DNA of 35,129 nt, from contig JAGWXI010000023.1 in the NCBI GenBank assembly GCA_018969975.1, positions 1 to 35,129 on the forward strand. Reading direction: 5' to 3'. A program made the position numbers and the translations under genes. Positions 1-9,274 of this stretch are shown here, in pieces. Source of the stretch: Burkholderiales bacterium. Lineage in GTDB: Bacteria > Pseudomonadota > Gammaproteobacteria > Burkholderiales > Burkholderiaceae_C. Under the pieces are notes generated by a model. The model saw nothing but the letters and a program-made list of their open reading frames with translations. It ran no database searches and was not told where the DNA came from. Each line of letters starts with the position of its first letter. The first letter of the stretch is position 1.

Positions 1-483
1 GTGCAGGAGGGAAAGCCTTATCTGATTTTTGGAGATGGCAAACAAACAGCATGTAAACCTATCAGCGATCATGATGTAGCTGATTACTTAGCGGGATGCT
101 TAGAGATAGAGATCCGACACAACCGCATATTGCCTATTGGTGGCCCCGGGCCTGCCATCACGCCTTATGAACAAGGTGAATATTTATTCCAATTACTTGG
201 TAAACCGTCGCGCTTTACAAGTGTTCCACTAGGTCTATTGCGTGGCATCGCCCTTGTATTGGGCGCATTGGGAAAACTAATTCCGCCACTAGCAGTGAAA
301 GCTGAATTAGCCCGTATAGGCCATTACTACGCTAGTGAATCCATGTTGGTATGGGATGCACACGCACAGCGCTACGATGCAGACGCCACCCCTTCATATG
401 GAGAGCAAACACTGCTCGATGCTTATGGCAAGTGGGTCAAAGGCGAGGCGATTCCTGAGCGTGGCGACCACGCAGTGTTTTAA
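1..483 (+). CDS. bciA: Divinyl (proto)chlorophyllide a 8-vinyl reductase, BciA type (5' end cut by window)
   Basis: This is the C-terminal 160 residues of an NmrA/SDR-like NADPH-dependent reductase; the Rossmann N-terminus lies before the window. BciA reduces the C8 vinyl group of divinyl chlorophyllide to ethyl during bacteriochlorophyll synthesis. Recognisable C-terminal family segments are YLIFGDGKQTACKPISD near the start, the IGGPGPAITPYEQGE segment around residue 47, and the acidic tail with YGEQTLLDAY. The GTG at base 1 is only the window edge and not the true start. The gene ends 18 bp before the convergent hemE stop, and the gap has no obvious terminator. The assignment rests on remembered family sequence and on its place in the PGC; another NmrA-family oxidoreductase is less likely. 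Confidence 0.85.
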   Translation: MQEGKPYLIFGDGKQTACKPISDHDVADYLAGCLEIEIRHNRILPIGGPGPAITPYEQGEYLFQLLGKPSRFTSVPLGLLRGIALVLGALGKLIPPLAVKAELARIGHYYASESMLVWDAHAQRYDADATPSYGEQTLLDAYGKWVKGEAIPERGDHAVF

Positions 484-501
484 GTTTGGAATGCCGACTA
501 T

Positions 502-1611
502 TTAACTGCGCGCTCTTAGTGCACGCGAGTGGCTATGCACCGCATCTACCAACACCGCAACACTCTCTGGCGGTGTGAACTGGCTTATGCCGTGGCCTAA
601 GTTAAAAATGTGTGTAGGCCCTGTGGTGTTGCGGTCTGTATGGGGCGTTCCAAAGCTGTCCAACACTTTGTGCGCTTCTTTTTCAATCGCTGATGCGTGC
701 GCAAACAACACATTGGGATCTAAATTGCCTTGCAGTGCTTTGCCGGGATTTCCAGCTGTACCGCCAACAGCTCGTCTTGCTTTGCCAAGATTGACCGTCC
801 AATCTAAACCTAAGACGTTGCAGTCGAGCGTGTTCATTTCTTCCAACCACAAGCCGCCACCTTTGGTAAACACAATGCTGGGAATAGTCTGGCCATCATG
901 GCTGCGAATTAACTGGTCTAGTACCCGCTTGGTATAGGCTAAGCTGAATTCTTGGAATGCACCATCTGCCAGCACGCCGCCCCAGCTGTCAAACACCATC
1001 ACCGCTTGCGCGCCGGCTTTGATTTGTGTGTTCAAGTAAAGCGCCACCGCATCGGCATTGATTTGCAAAATGCGGTGCATCAAATCAGGGCGGCTGTACA
1101 TCAGGCTTTTGACATGGCGGTAATCGTCTGAGCCAGCACCTTCGACCATATAGCAAGCCAATGTCCAAGGGCTGCCAGAAAAACCAATCAAGGGTACACG
1201 CCCGTTCAAGGCTTTACGAATCGATGTGACCGCGTCAAACACATAGCGCAGTTTGTCCATATCGGGGACTGCGAGTTCGGTAACGGCGGCCTCATCCCGC
1301 ACATTCTTTGCAAAGCGGGGGCCTTCACCTTGCGCAAAGCTCAAACCCAATCCCATGGCATCCGGCACGGTCAAGATGTCGCTGAACAAAATAGCAGCGT
1401 CAAGCGGATAGCGATCTAAAGGCTGCAGGGTGACTTCGGTGGCGTAGTCCACATTGGTGGCCAGCCCCATAAAACTGCCGGCCTTAGCACGCGTGGCGCA
1501 GTATTCAGGCAAGTAACGTCCTGCTTGTCGCATCAACCACACTGGTGTGTGGTCTGTCGCTTGGCGAAGGCAAGCTTTTAAAAAGGTGTCGTTTTGAAGT
1601 GGAGCGTACAT
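502..1611 (-). CDS. hemE: Uroporphyrinogen III decarboxylase
   Basis: A 369-residue cytoplasmic enzyme that decarboxylates the four acetate side chains of uroporphyrinogen III to give coproporphyrinogen III. It is full length for the family. The N-terminal signature [13 protein letters not shown] (residues 25-37) carries the substrate-binding arginines, and [16 protein letters not shown] (about 143-158) is the second signature. The start ATG at 1611 lies 14 nt after the hemC stop, so hemB-hemC-hemE look like one transcript. Most betaproteobacteria keep hemE outside any PGC; here it sits directly beside bciA, which fits a tetrapyrrole supply module tied to photosynthesis. Confidence 0.96.
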   Translation of the reverse strand: MYAPLQNDTFLKACLRQATDHTPVWLMRQAGRYLPEYCATRAKAGSFMGLATNVDYATEVTLQPLDRYPLDAAILFSDILTVPDAMGLGLSFAQGEGPRFAKNVRDEAAVTELAVPDMDKLRYVFDAVTSIRKALNGRVPLIGFSGSPWTLACYMVEGAGSDDYRHVKSLMYSRPDLMHRILQINADAVALYLNTQIKAGAQAVMVFDSWGGVLADGAFQEFSLAYTKRVLDQLIRSHDGQTIPSIVFTKGGGLWLEEMNTLDCNVLGLDWTVNLGKARRAVGGTAGNPGKALQGNLDPNVLFAHASAIEKEAHKVLDSFGTPHTDRNTTGPTHIFNLGHGISQFTPPESVAVLVDAVHSHSRALRARS

Positions 1612-1625
1612 GCGAGATTAAACAA

Positions 1626-2591
1626 TTAGTGAGGTGGTGCGTTGAGCGGTGCGCTGGGTTGTGTGCTGGGCACAGCACCTTGCGCAATGAGTTTGCGGGC
1701 CACTGAGTCGCCCAATGCACTGGCGAGAGAAAGCACGTGCGGGTCTTGCAAGTCGATGGACTTTTGGTCATGGGCATGTATCAAAGCAGTGCCTGCTTTG
1801 AGATGATCACCCCACGCCGCATGAATAGACAAAGTTCCTTGATGGATCGTGGCGTGCGCAGCCAACGGCATGGAGCAACTACCGCCCATCGCGCGACTCA
1901 CGCCGCGCTCTGCATAGACCGCGACTGCAGTAGTGATGTCGTTCAAGCTGGCTAAGGTTTGCACCAAGTCCATGCGGCTAGAACTAATCTCAATACCAAT
2001 CGCTCCTTGGCCAGCAGCAGGAATCATTTTGTTGAGGTCAAAGATATGGCGAATGCGGTCTTTCAAACCCAGTCGTTTCAAACCAGCAGCTGCGAGAACG
2101 ATGCCCGCATATTGGCCTTCATCGAGTTTTTTCAAACGCGTATCTAAATTGCCGCGCAGAGGTTCAATTTTTAAATCAGGACGAAGTGCTTGTAATAAGA
2201 CTGTTCTTCGCAAACTCGAGGTTCCCACCACAGCACCGTGTGGAAGGCTCTCCAGACTCTCGAAGTTCGGCGATACCCAGGCATCGCGGGGGTCTTCTCG
2301 CGCCATGATGCAGGCCAGATGAAAACCTTCTGGCAAATCCATCGGCACATCTTTGAGCGAATGCACCGCAATATGCGCGGAGCCATTCGCAATCGCCACT
2401 TCTAGTTCTTTGATGAACAAACCTTTGCCACCCACTTTGCTCAATGGCTGGTCCAAAATTTGATCACCCATGGTGGTCATGCCCATCAAAGTGACGTGAT
2501 GGCCAAGGCCCTCCAAAAGTTGCTTGACGTGGTTGGCTTGCCAAAGGGCAAGACGGCTTTCGCGTGTAGCAATGGTCAGTTGTAGTGACAT
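1626..2591 (-). CDS. hemC: Hydroxymethylbilane synthase (porphobilinogen deaminase)
   Basis: Polymerises four porphobilinogen units to hydroxymethylbilane. The protein has 321 residues from the chosen ATG. It begins [19 protein letters not shown] as expected, then shows the substrate-binding KDVP segment, the arginine-rich GTSSLRR and [10 protein letters not shown] segments, and the dipyrromethane-cofactor cysteine in GGSCSMPLA (residue 239). A GTG 12 nt upstream at 2603, one base from the hemB stop, would add four residues (MSNL). The ATG is preferred because it matches the usual N-terminus, but neither start has a strong Shine-Dalgarno. The C-terminus runs on into a proline/alanine-rich tail. 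Confidence 0.95.
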   Translation of the reverse strand: MSLQLTIATRESRLALWQANHVKQLLEGLGHHVTLMGMTTMGDQILDQPLSKVGGKGLFIKELEVAIANGSAHIAVHSLKDVPMDLPEGFHLACIMAREDPRDAWVSPNFESLESLPHGAVVGTSSLRRTVLLQALRPDLKIEPLRGNLDTRLKKLDEGQYAGIVLAAAGLKRLGLKDRIRHIFDLNKMIPAAGQGAIGIEISSSRMDLVQTLASLNDITTAVAVYAERGVSRAMGGSCSMPLAAHATIHQGTLSIHAAWGDHLKAGTALIHAHDQKSIDLQDPHVLSLASALGDSVARKLIAQGAVPSTQPSAPLNAPPH

Positions 2592-2604
2592 CAAGTTGCT
2601 CACA

Positions 2605-3624
<1,020 letters not shown>

Positions 3625-3667
3625 TTAGCTCGAAGAGTTTGTAGGAATGAGGATAAGCGGCAAAGGA

Positions 3668-4576
3668 TTACAGCCATTCTCGTCGGACGAGAAAGTGTTG
3701 CATGAGTTCGTGTTCTGGACTGCCACTGGGTGCTTGTCGCTGGTAGGACCAACTTACCAAAGGGGGCATTGACAACAAAATGGACTCGGTTCGACCACCA
3801 GACTGCAAGCCAAAGTGGGTACCTCTGTCCCAGACCAAATTGAATTCAACATACCTCCCGCGGCGATATAGCTGGTGTGCACGCTCGCGTTCACCATAAG
3901 GCGTATCTTTGCGCTTTTGAACAATTGGTAGGTAGGCGGTTAACAAAGCGTCTCCCACGCTTTGCAGCATGGCGAAACTTTGTTCATTGCCAAGCTCAGC
4001 AAAGTCATCAAAGAAGATCCCACCAATGCCACGTTGCTCGTTGCGGTGTTTGAGGTAGAAATAGTCGTCACACCATTTTTTAAAGCGCGGGTAGAGCGCG
4101 TCCCCAAAGGGGGCCAATGCGTCTTTGCAGGTTTGGTGAAAGTGCACTGCGTCTTCTTCAAAGCCGTAGTAAGGGGTCAAGTCCATGCCGCCGCCAAACC
4201 AAGCGACCTTCTCCCCATGCGCAGGGGTAGCTGACAACATGCGAACATTCATATGTACGGTGGGCACATAAGGGTTGCGTGGATGAAATACCAGCGAAAC
4301 CCCCATCGCCTCAAAAGGTGCTCCCGATAGTTCTGGCCGATTGTGGGTTGCGGAGGGGGGAAGTTGTGGTCCCGATACATGCGAGAAGCCACAACCCGCG
4401 CGCTCAAATACGGACCCGTTTTCCAAAATTTGGGTAATTCCTTGACCTTGAAGAACTTCGCCAGCTGGCTTTTCCCACTGGTCCGCCAGAAAGTTGCCAC
4501 CATCCATCTGCGCAATGACGGAGGTAATTCGACTTTGTAATCCGATCAAATAGTTTCGGACTGAACCTGAATCCAT
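3668..4576 (-). CDS. hemF: Oxygen-dependent coproporphyrinogen III oxidase
   Basis: Converts coproporphyrinogen III to protoporphyrinogen IX using O2. The protein has 302 residues, the usual HemF length. Typical segments are [39 protein letters not shown] and [14 protein letters not shown]. Use of the aerobic enzyme rather than radical-SAM HemN fits an aerobic phototroph. The ATG at 4576 lies 11 nt from a TGT-N12-ACA palindrome (4588-4605) in the region shared with divergent hemA, so hemF-hemB-hemC-hemE are probably co-repressed with hemA. The promoter itself could not be assigned with confidence. Confidence 0.96.
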   Translation of the reverse strand: MDSGSVRNYLIGLQSRITSVIAQMDGGNFLADQWEKPAGEVLQGQGITQILENGSVFERAGCGFSHVSGPQLPPSATHNRPELSGAPFEAMGVSLVFHPRNPYVPTVHMNVRMLSATPAHGEKVAWFGGGMDLTPYYGFEEDAVHFHQTCKDALAPFGDALYPRFKKWCDDYFYLKHRNEQRGIGGIFFDDFAELGNEQSFAMLQSVGDALLTAYLPIVQKRKDTPYGERERAHQLYRRGRYVEFNLVWDRGTHFGLQSGGRTESILLSMPPLVSWSYQRQAPSGSPEHELMQHFLVRREWL

Positions 4577-4587
4577 ATTTTGCCTGT

Positions 4588-4631
4588 TGTCAATTTAGGT
4601 TTACATGTGTTAATGTAGCAACAATTTAACT
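4588..4631. promoter_or_regulatory. Tandem PpsR/CrtJ-type operator between hemF and hemA
   Basis: Seen directly: TGT-N12-ACA at 4588-4605, then 8 bp (4606-4613), then TGT-N12-ACT at 4614-4631, one mismatch from the palindrome. A second exact TGT-N12-ACA also abuts the first, at 4606-4623, so either register could be used. CrtJ/PpsR, the aerobic repressor of photosynthesis genes, is known to bind TGT-N12-ACA pairs, in some promoters 8 bp apart. The site sits in the 68-bp divergent intergenic region, close to both start codons, and could repress hemF(BCE) and hemA together. Confidence 0.72.
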
Positions 4632-4644
4632 AATTTCTCACAAA

Positions 4645-5904
4645 ATGGCTGTTTGGGCTCTAGGGCTAAACCACAATACTGCTCCGCTAGATATTCGAGG
4701 TAAGTTTGCCTTTGCGGTCGACCAAATGGGACTTGCCCTTTCGACTCTACGTGCTAACTTGCAGGGGCAAAACGAGGCCACGATTTTGTCCACCTGTAAT
4801 CGGACCGAAATTTATTGCTCCGGCACCGATGCGCAACTTCCCCAAACTTTGGAGTGGCTTGCGCGCCAAGGAGCGGTAGCCACTCAATCCTTGAACCAGC
4901 ATCTCTACTGCCTGCAGGACCAAGATGTAACGAGACATGCTTTTCGTGTGGCCAGTGGCTTGGACTCCATGGTTTTGGGCGAGCCTCAAATATTGGGGCA
5001 AATGAAAGATGCAGTGCGGATCGCCTCTAGCGCCGGCGCCTTGGGCACAACGCTCAACCAACTCTTTCAGCGCTCGTTTTCAGTAGCCAAAGAGGTGCGC
5101 TCCACCACCGAAATCGGCGCGCATTCGATCAGCATGGCCGCTGCTGCTGTGCGGCTGGCTGGACAGTTGTTCGAAGACCTCAGCAAAACCAAAGTGCTTT
5201 TTGTAGGCGCTGGTGAGATGATTGAGTTGTGTATTCAACATTTCGGTGCCAAGAGGCCCCTCAGCATGACGATCGCCAACCGCACCCTAGAAAAAGGCGA
5301 TAGGTTAGCCCAAGAGATGGGCGCCACGGTGATGCAGTTATCGCTCTTGCCAGAGCGCTTGCATGAATTTGACGTTGTAGTCAGTTGCACTGCCAGTACC
5401 CTTCCTTTGATCGGTCTTGGCGCTGTCGAGCGCGCTGTCAAGCGCCGGAAAAAGAAGCCCATGTTTATGCTGGATTTGGCCGTACCCAGGGATATAGAGC
5501 CAGAAGTAAAGTCACTCAGTGATGTCTACCTCTACAACGTCGACGATCTCTCTGGTGTGGTGCAAGTTGGTCAAGCAAGTAGACAGGCCGCCGTCGGACA
5601 TGCCGAGACCATCATTGAAAAAGGCGTGCAAAACTTCCACCGTTGGATGGATCAGCGCTCTAGCGTGCCCCTCATTCAAAGGCTCAACAGCACGGCGGAT
5701 GAATGGCGTCAAGCAGAGCTACTTAAAGCCCGAAAAATGCTGGCACGCGGTGAGAATTTGGACGCGGTGCTTGAAACTCTATCGCGCGGCTTGGTTAAAA
5801 AGATGATGCACGGCACCATGACAGAGTTGCATGCTGCAAACAGCCATGAATTAGAGGCCGTTCACGCGCATATAGAAAAGCTTTTTTTGCGTAACAGCAA
5901 CTAG
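4645..5904 (+). CDS. hemA: Glutamyl-tRNA reductase
   Basis: First committed enzyme of the C5 pathway: it reduces glutamyl-tRNA to glutamate-1-semialdehyde with NADPH. The protein has 419 residues. It shows the N-terminal GLNHNTAPLDIRGKFAF, the catalytic cysteine in STCNRTEIY (C51), GLDSMVLGEPQILGQMK, an NADPH-binding FVGAGEMIELC segment near residue 190, and a C-terminal dimerisation helix region. This is not the ALA synthase used by alphaproteobacteria. The ATG is fixed by the conserved N-terminus, yet the upstream AT-rich stretch has no Shine-Dalgarno. The stop lies 6 bp from the convergent regulator gene. Confidence 0.97.
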   Translation: MAVWALGLNHNTAPLDIRGKFAFAVDQMGLALSTLRANLQGQNEATILSTCNRTEIYCSGTDAQLPQTLEWLARQGAVATQSLNQHLYCLQDQDVTRHAFRVASGLDSMVLGEPQILGQMKDAVRIASSAGALGTTLNQLFQRSFSVAKEVRSTTEIGAHSISMAAAAVRLAGQLFEDLSKTKVLFVGAGEMIELCIQHFGAKRPLSMTIANRTLEKGDRLAQEMGATVMQLSLLPERLHEFDVVVSCTASTLPLIGLGAVERAVKRRKKKPMFMLDLAVPRDIEPEVKSLSDVYLYNVDDLSGVVQVGQASRQAAVGHAETIIEKGVQNFHRWMDQRSSVPLIQRLNSTADEWRQAELLKARKMLARGENLDAVLETLSRGLVKKMMHGTMTELHAANSHELEAVHAHIEKLFLRNSN

Positions 5905-5910
5905 CTTTAA

Positions 5911-6864
5911 TTAATCATTGGGTTGCAAGGAAAGTGCCAATGAAACCGCCTCTTTGGCGTTGGTGCAGATGCCACCAGCTCCAAAATCAGCAGCTTGTAA
6001 ATCGCGAATCGTAAAAATCGGACCGCCTAGCAAAACTGCAACCCTGGGGTTGCGAGAGAAACGTTTAATTTGAGCTACCAGCGTGGAAAGGTCGGTAAGT
6101 TGTTGCTCAATACTCACGGATAAACCCACCGTATCAAACCATTCGTTACCCACTGCCTGAACTAATTCATGGGCCGAGGGTGAAATCTCCACCACCACTT
6201 GCCAACCTTCTTTGCGGAAAAACTCAGCCACGATGGTGGGCCCAAGCAAATGCTCTGACCCTGGGGCAGATGCAATCATCACGCGTTTGATTTCACCCTT
6301 GATCAAGGGCCCGTCCTGGTAGGCAAAACCAATTTCATGGGCAATTGCGTGTAAGCGCACCAAGCCATGGGTGACTTGTGAAAAGTCCATGCGGTCGGTT
6401 TCCCATTGCGTACCTAGGTAGCGGGCCGCAGGCGTGATGAGTTGCAAAAAGATGTGCTCGGTGTTGAGGCCTTCAGCCAATAAACGGTTCACAAATGCTT
6501 GCGCAACATGCGGGTCTTGGGAAATACAAAGCGTGACAAAGGTTTCGATTTCCTTCTCGGAGGGCATGGCCCTAGAAGGTGGGACCAAACTCAGATGAGA
6601 ACTGTCTACCCGTTCTGCCTTGAGGAGGCGGGGAATGATTTCTGACTCGATGATGGACAAAATGGAGGATTGGCATTCGGCGGGGTTACCCTTGAAGTCC
6701 CTAGAAAAATCTTCGTTAGATGCAGACGTATTTTTGGAGAACATGGACATCGCCGTCCACGTAATTTTCGAGAGAGGGGTCAGCCAATGGAGCTTTTGCA
6801 AAACAGCATTTGAATTCATAGGGGTTGGTGCTCGGTAGGCCATGGACAATGGCGAGATAGCCAT
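5911..6864 (-). CDS. aerR: AerR/PpaA-type B12-binding regulator of photosynthesis genes
   Basis: A 317-residue protein with a long poorly conserved N-terminus (about 1-100). A helical B12-cap region follows, with YLGTQWETD and DFSQVTHGLVRLH (about 149-172). A C-terminal cobalamin-binding Rossmann domain carries E-H-x-x-G (residues 204-208), the S-x-S segment GLSVSIEQQ and a GGPIF loop. Family members AerR and PpaA bind cobalamin and modulate PpsR/CrtJ in response to light and oxygen. Here the neighbours are hemA and a DUF3422 gene; no ppsR is in the window. The start is uncertain: ATG 6864 was chosen, but TTG 6876 and ATGs at 6843 and 6819 are open. A generic B12-binding regulator is the alternative. 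Confidence 0.85.
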   Translation of the reverse strand: MAISPLSMAYRAPTPMNSNAVLQKLHWLTPLSKITWTAMSMFSKNTSASNEDFSRDFKGNPAECQSSILSIIESEIIPRLLKAERVDSSHLSLVPPSRAMPSEKEIETFVTLCISQDPHVAQAFVNRLLAEGLNTEHIFLQLITPAARYLGTQWETDRMDFSQVTHGLVRLHAIAHEIGFAYQDGPLIKGEIKRVMIASAPGSEHLLGPTIVAEFFRKEGWQVVVEISPSAHELVQAVGNEWFDTVGLSVSIEQQLTDLSTLVAQIKRFSRNPRVAVLLGGPIFTIRDLQAADFGAGGICTNAKEAVSLALSLQPND

Positions 6865-6922
6865 TTCTACCACCAATTTATCCCCCTATCGCTCTTTTCG
6901 CAAGCACATATACGACTTCAAG

Positions 6923-6950
6923 GGAAATCCCTATAAAAAAAGGATTTTCC
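6923..6950. terminator. Imperfect inverted repeat between DUF3422 gene and aerR
   Basis: GGAAATCC (6923-6930) can pair with GGATTTTCC (6942-6950) around an A-rich loop, with one bulged base. It lies just after the DUF3422 stop in the direction of that gene. No T-run follows the stem on the minus strand; the run is in the loop. It is therefore at best a weak terminator or an mRNA 3' stabiliser. Confidence 0.3.
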
Positions 6951-6954
6951 TCTA

Positions 6955-8232
6955 TCAGTTTTTGAACACGCGTTTGTGTATGCGGTGAATCGCCCACCAC
7001 ACCATAGCAACGACAAATGGCAGGCTAATGGCTGAGGCGAGTTCAGGGGAGTGGATCCAACCCAGCTTTTCTCCAGCCCGGGTTAAATGGTCGATAAGTC
7101 CCATGATGTAGTAAGTGATGGCGGCCACGGAAAGCCCTTCGACAGTTGCTTGCAGTTGTAACTGCAAGCCTTGGCGCTTGTTCATATTGCTTAAAAACAG
7201 TTGGCTATTTTGTTGTTGCTCGAACGTCACTCGGGTACGCAACAGATTACTCATGCGAGAGACCCGCTCTGACAGTGCAGTTTGTCGACGTGAAGCCCAT
7301 TCGCAGGTACTGCGCGCTGGGGTTAACCGTCTATCCATAAAGTCGGCAATAGTTTGCAGGCCTTGTATCCGACTCTCGGCAATATCACCAATTCTTCGGT
7401 CAACTAATTCAAAGTAAGCCTTGCTTGCTGAAAAACGGGAGTGGGTGGACGCGTATTGCCCCTCTACCATTCCAGCCAGACGGGTTAGCCGATCTAGCAA
7501 TGAGGCCTCGTCTTGCACGCTCGCGGACTGAATAGACTTTGCCAATTCGGCCAGTTCTTTTTCAGCATCCAGTAAGACCGATCCGGCTGAGCGAGCGGCA
7601 GGCAGTCCTAAAAGAGCAGCCATTCGGTAGGTCTCAATCTCTAGTAGCTGTTGAACCAAACGGCCTTGGCGCCTTGCAGTGATGGAGCCTGCCAGCAGCA
7701 GCATCCGAGAAAATCCATCTGGATGGATTTGAAAGTCGGTGTAGACCTCACCGTGGCCATCAGCCAAAGTCGAGGCAACCAGGGAGTCTTCGTACAAGAC
7801 CTCAGCTACTACGGAATGGTGGGCAAACCCTTTGGAAGGAATGAGCCAGAGATGAATCTTTGAGAGGGTCTCCCCTGGTAAATTCTCCAGCCACTTCTGG
7901 GGTACTTCCTCTATGGCAGTTTGCGCTCGGGCATTGGACTCCAACATCTTATCGTTACAGGCCCGCATGAATGTCCAGCTGGTGAACTCAGTATGGAGTT
8001 CCCAGCGCAAACGAAACATCCCGATATCAACGCTTATATGGTTGGTCTCACTATCGGGGAGTGGCAGTTGGTGGCTACTGAGCAGTTGTTGCAAATGGTT
8101 GCGACTTGATTGCTTGCTGCTATCGGCATAAAGCATGACTAAGTGGGAAATTGCCATGGGGCCGACGATAGGTTCGGGGGGGCGCGCATGCACCTCGTTG
8201 TGCAAGATGTGTCGAAGTGCGTGGTCTTTCAT
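6955..8232 (-). CDS. DUF3422 family membrane-anchored protein
   Basis: 425 residues with the DUF3422 N-terminal signature DHALRHILHNEVHARPPEP. A long, largely helical soluble middle follows. The C-terminus has two hydrophobic segments (about 362-385 and 402-420) and ends in a basic tail, so it is probably anchored in the inner membrane by the C-terminus. No catalytic motif is recognised and its biochemical function is unknown. ATG 8232 is preferred over ATG 8244 because a G-rich stretch (GGGGA) precedes it and the conserved DHALR block follows at once. It is divergent from crtE, and the intergenic operator could control both, hinting at a photosynthesis-related role. That link is inference. 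Confidence 0.8.
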   Translation of the reverse strand: MKDHALRHILHNEVHARPPEPIVGPMAISHLVMLYADSSKQSSRNHLQQLLSSHQLPLPDSETNHISVDIGMFRLRWELHTEFTSWTFMRACNDKMLESNARAQTAIEEVPQKWLENLPGETLSKIHLWLIPSKGFAHHSVVAEVLYEDSLVASTLADGHGEVYTDFQIHPDGFSRMLLLAGSITARRQGRLVQQLLEIETYRMAALLGLPAARSAGSVLLDAEKELAELAKSIQSASVQDEASLLDRLTRLAGMVEGQYASTHSRFSASKAYFELVDRRIGDIAESRIQGLQTIADFMDRRLTPARSTCEWASRRQTALSERVSRMSNLLRTRVTFEQQQNSQLFLSNMNKRQGLQLQLQATVEGLSVAAITYYIMGLIDHLTRAGEKLGWIHSPELASAISLPFVVAMVWWAIHRIHKRVFKN

Positions 8233-8312
8233 GGAGATCCCCATTTTTTAAGCAGATAGTGTTGCATTATGTGGGCCGTTTGCGATCCATTTTTTGCCCT
8301 AGTTAAACACGG

Positions 8313-8340
8313 TTGACAAATCCTTATGTCTTGATACATT
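8313..8340 (+). promoter_or_regulatory. Predicted sigma-70 type promoter of crtE superoperon
   Basis: TTGACA at 8313-8318 matches the -35 consensus exactly. TACATT at 8335-8340 (four of six -10 positions) follows after a 16-nt spacer. The -10 lies inside the first TGT-N12-ACA palindrome (8327-8344), a geometry that suits repression by PpsR/CrtJ. No transcription start was mapped; this is pattern matching only. Confidence 0.55.
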
Positions 8341-8370
8341 TACATAAAGAAGTGTCAATTTATCCTTACG
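8327..8370. promoter_or_regulatory. Tandem PpsR/CrtJ-type operator upstream of crtE
   Basis: TGT-N12-ACA at 8327-8344, an 8-bp gap (8345-8352), then TGT-N12-ACG at 8353-8370, one mismatch. The second half-site begins TGTCAATTTA, the same ten bases that open the hemF/hemA operator. The pair covers the likely -10 element and leader of crtE. It lies between the divergent starts of the DUF3422 gene and crtE, so both may respond. Confidence 0.7.
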
Positions 8371-8392
8371 AATCGAATTTTAGGGGCAACGC

Positions 8393-9274
8393 ATGAATCT
8401 TCACCAAATGGCTGAAAAAGCTTTGGCTCTTCACTTTGAAAAAGCTTTGGGGCCATCCGCCCCTCCAAGGTTAATTGCAGCAATGCGGCACGCGCTATTT
8501 TCTGGTGGTGCACGAATTCGTCCGCAACTTTGTATGGCGGTTGCCCACGCATGTGGCACCCAAGCCCCCGAATTAACGCAGGCTGCAGGAGTGGCCATAG
8601 AGATGATGCATTGCGCATCATTGGTGCACGACGACATGCCAGCATTTGACAACGCTGACACACGAAGGGGACGCCCAAGCGTGCACAAAGCCTATGGCGA
8701 AGCCCTTGCATTGCTCACTGGTGACGGCTTAATTGTCATGGCATACCAAGTGTTACTTCAGGCTGGTAAGGCCCATCCTGAGCGACTCATTGCACTAATG
8801 CAGACCGTCTCGGATGGTGTGGGTGTCCCAGACGGTATCGTTGCAGGACAGGCTTGGGAGTGTGAAACGCGCGCTGATTTGGCGCAATACCAAAGAGCCA
8901 AAACAGGTGCCTTGTTCGTGGCGGCTACCTGTGCTGGCGCACAGTCTGCTGGTGCTGACCCGCTACCTTGGCGGGCTCTTGGCGAGTGCTTGGGTGAGGC
9001 CTACCAAGTTGCAGACGATATCCGTGATGTAGTGGGTCAAGCGCAAGAGCTAGGAAAACCAACCGGCCAGGATGCGCAACACGGTAGGCCTAGTGTGGCA
9101 CACGAATTAGGTCTCGGTGGAGCGATCTCTTACTTTGAAAACCTGATTGATTGCGCTGTTGATTCAGTGCCCCCAGTTGCAAGCGCAGAGACCCTCAGAA
9201 ATATTGTGCGCTCGGAGTCTGAGCGTTTGGTGCCCAGCAGCATTTCAAAGAAATACGCCCATGCGACACCTTGA
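8393..9274 (+). CDS. crtE: Geranylgeranyl diphosphate synthase
   Basis: A 293-residue class I trans-prenyltransferase that makes C20 diphosphate for carotenoids and the bacteriochlorophyll tail. The first aspartate-rich motif is in LVHDDMPAFDNADTRRGRPS (about residues 79-98), and the second is QVADDIRDVVG (about 204-214). HCASLVHDD before the first motif resembles photosynthetic CrtE more than farnesyl synthase IspA. ATG 8393 has an AGGGG Shine-Dalgarno 7 nt upstream. The 3' end overlaps crtF by 14 nt, so the two are translationally coupled. It is the first gene of the crtEF-bchCXYZ-puf superoperon. Confidence 0.93.
   Translation: MNLHQMAEKALALHFEKALGPSAPPRLIAAMRHALFSGGARIRPQLCMAVAHACGTQAPELTQAAGVAIEMMHCASLVHDDMPAFDNADTRRGRPSVHKAYGEALALLTGDGLIVMAYQVLLQAGKAHPERLIALMQTVSDGVGVPDGIVAGQAWECETRADLAQYQRAKTGALFVAATCAGAQSAGADPLPWRALGECLGEAYQVADDIRDVVGQAQELGKPTGQDAQHGRPSVAHELGLGGAISYFENLIDCAVDSVPPVASAETLRNIVRSESERLVPSSISKKYAHATP

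Noticed and set aside
575-937. Open frames on the opposite strand of hemE and similar frames across the window
   Set aside because: They run antisense or out of frame to strongly conserved genes, have no ribosome binding sites of note, and show no family signature.
4606-4623. Exact TGT-N12-ACA abutting the first hemF/hemA palindrome as the main second site
   Set aside because: It is not excluded, but the 8-bp-spaced near match at 4614-4631 fits the layout at crtE and bchC, so that register is preferred.
9147-9260. 38-residue upstream extension of CrtF
   Set aside because: It overlaps conserved crtE coding sequence in another frame; CrtF begins at ATG 9261.
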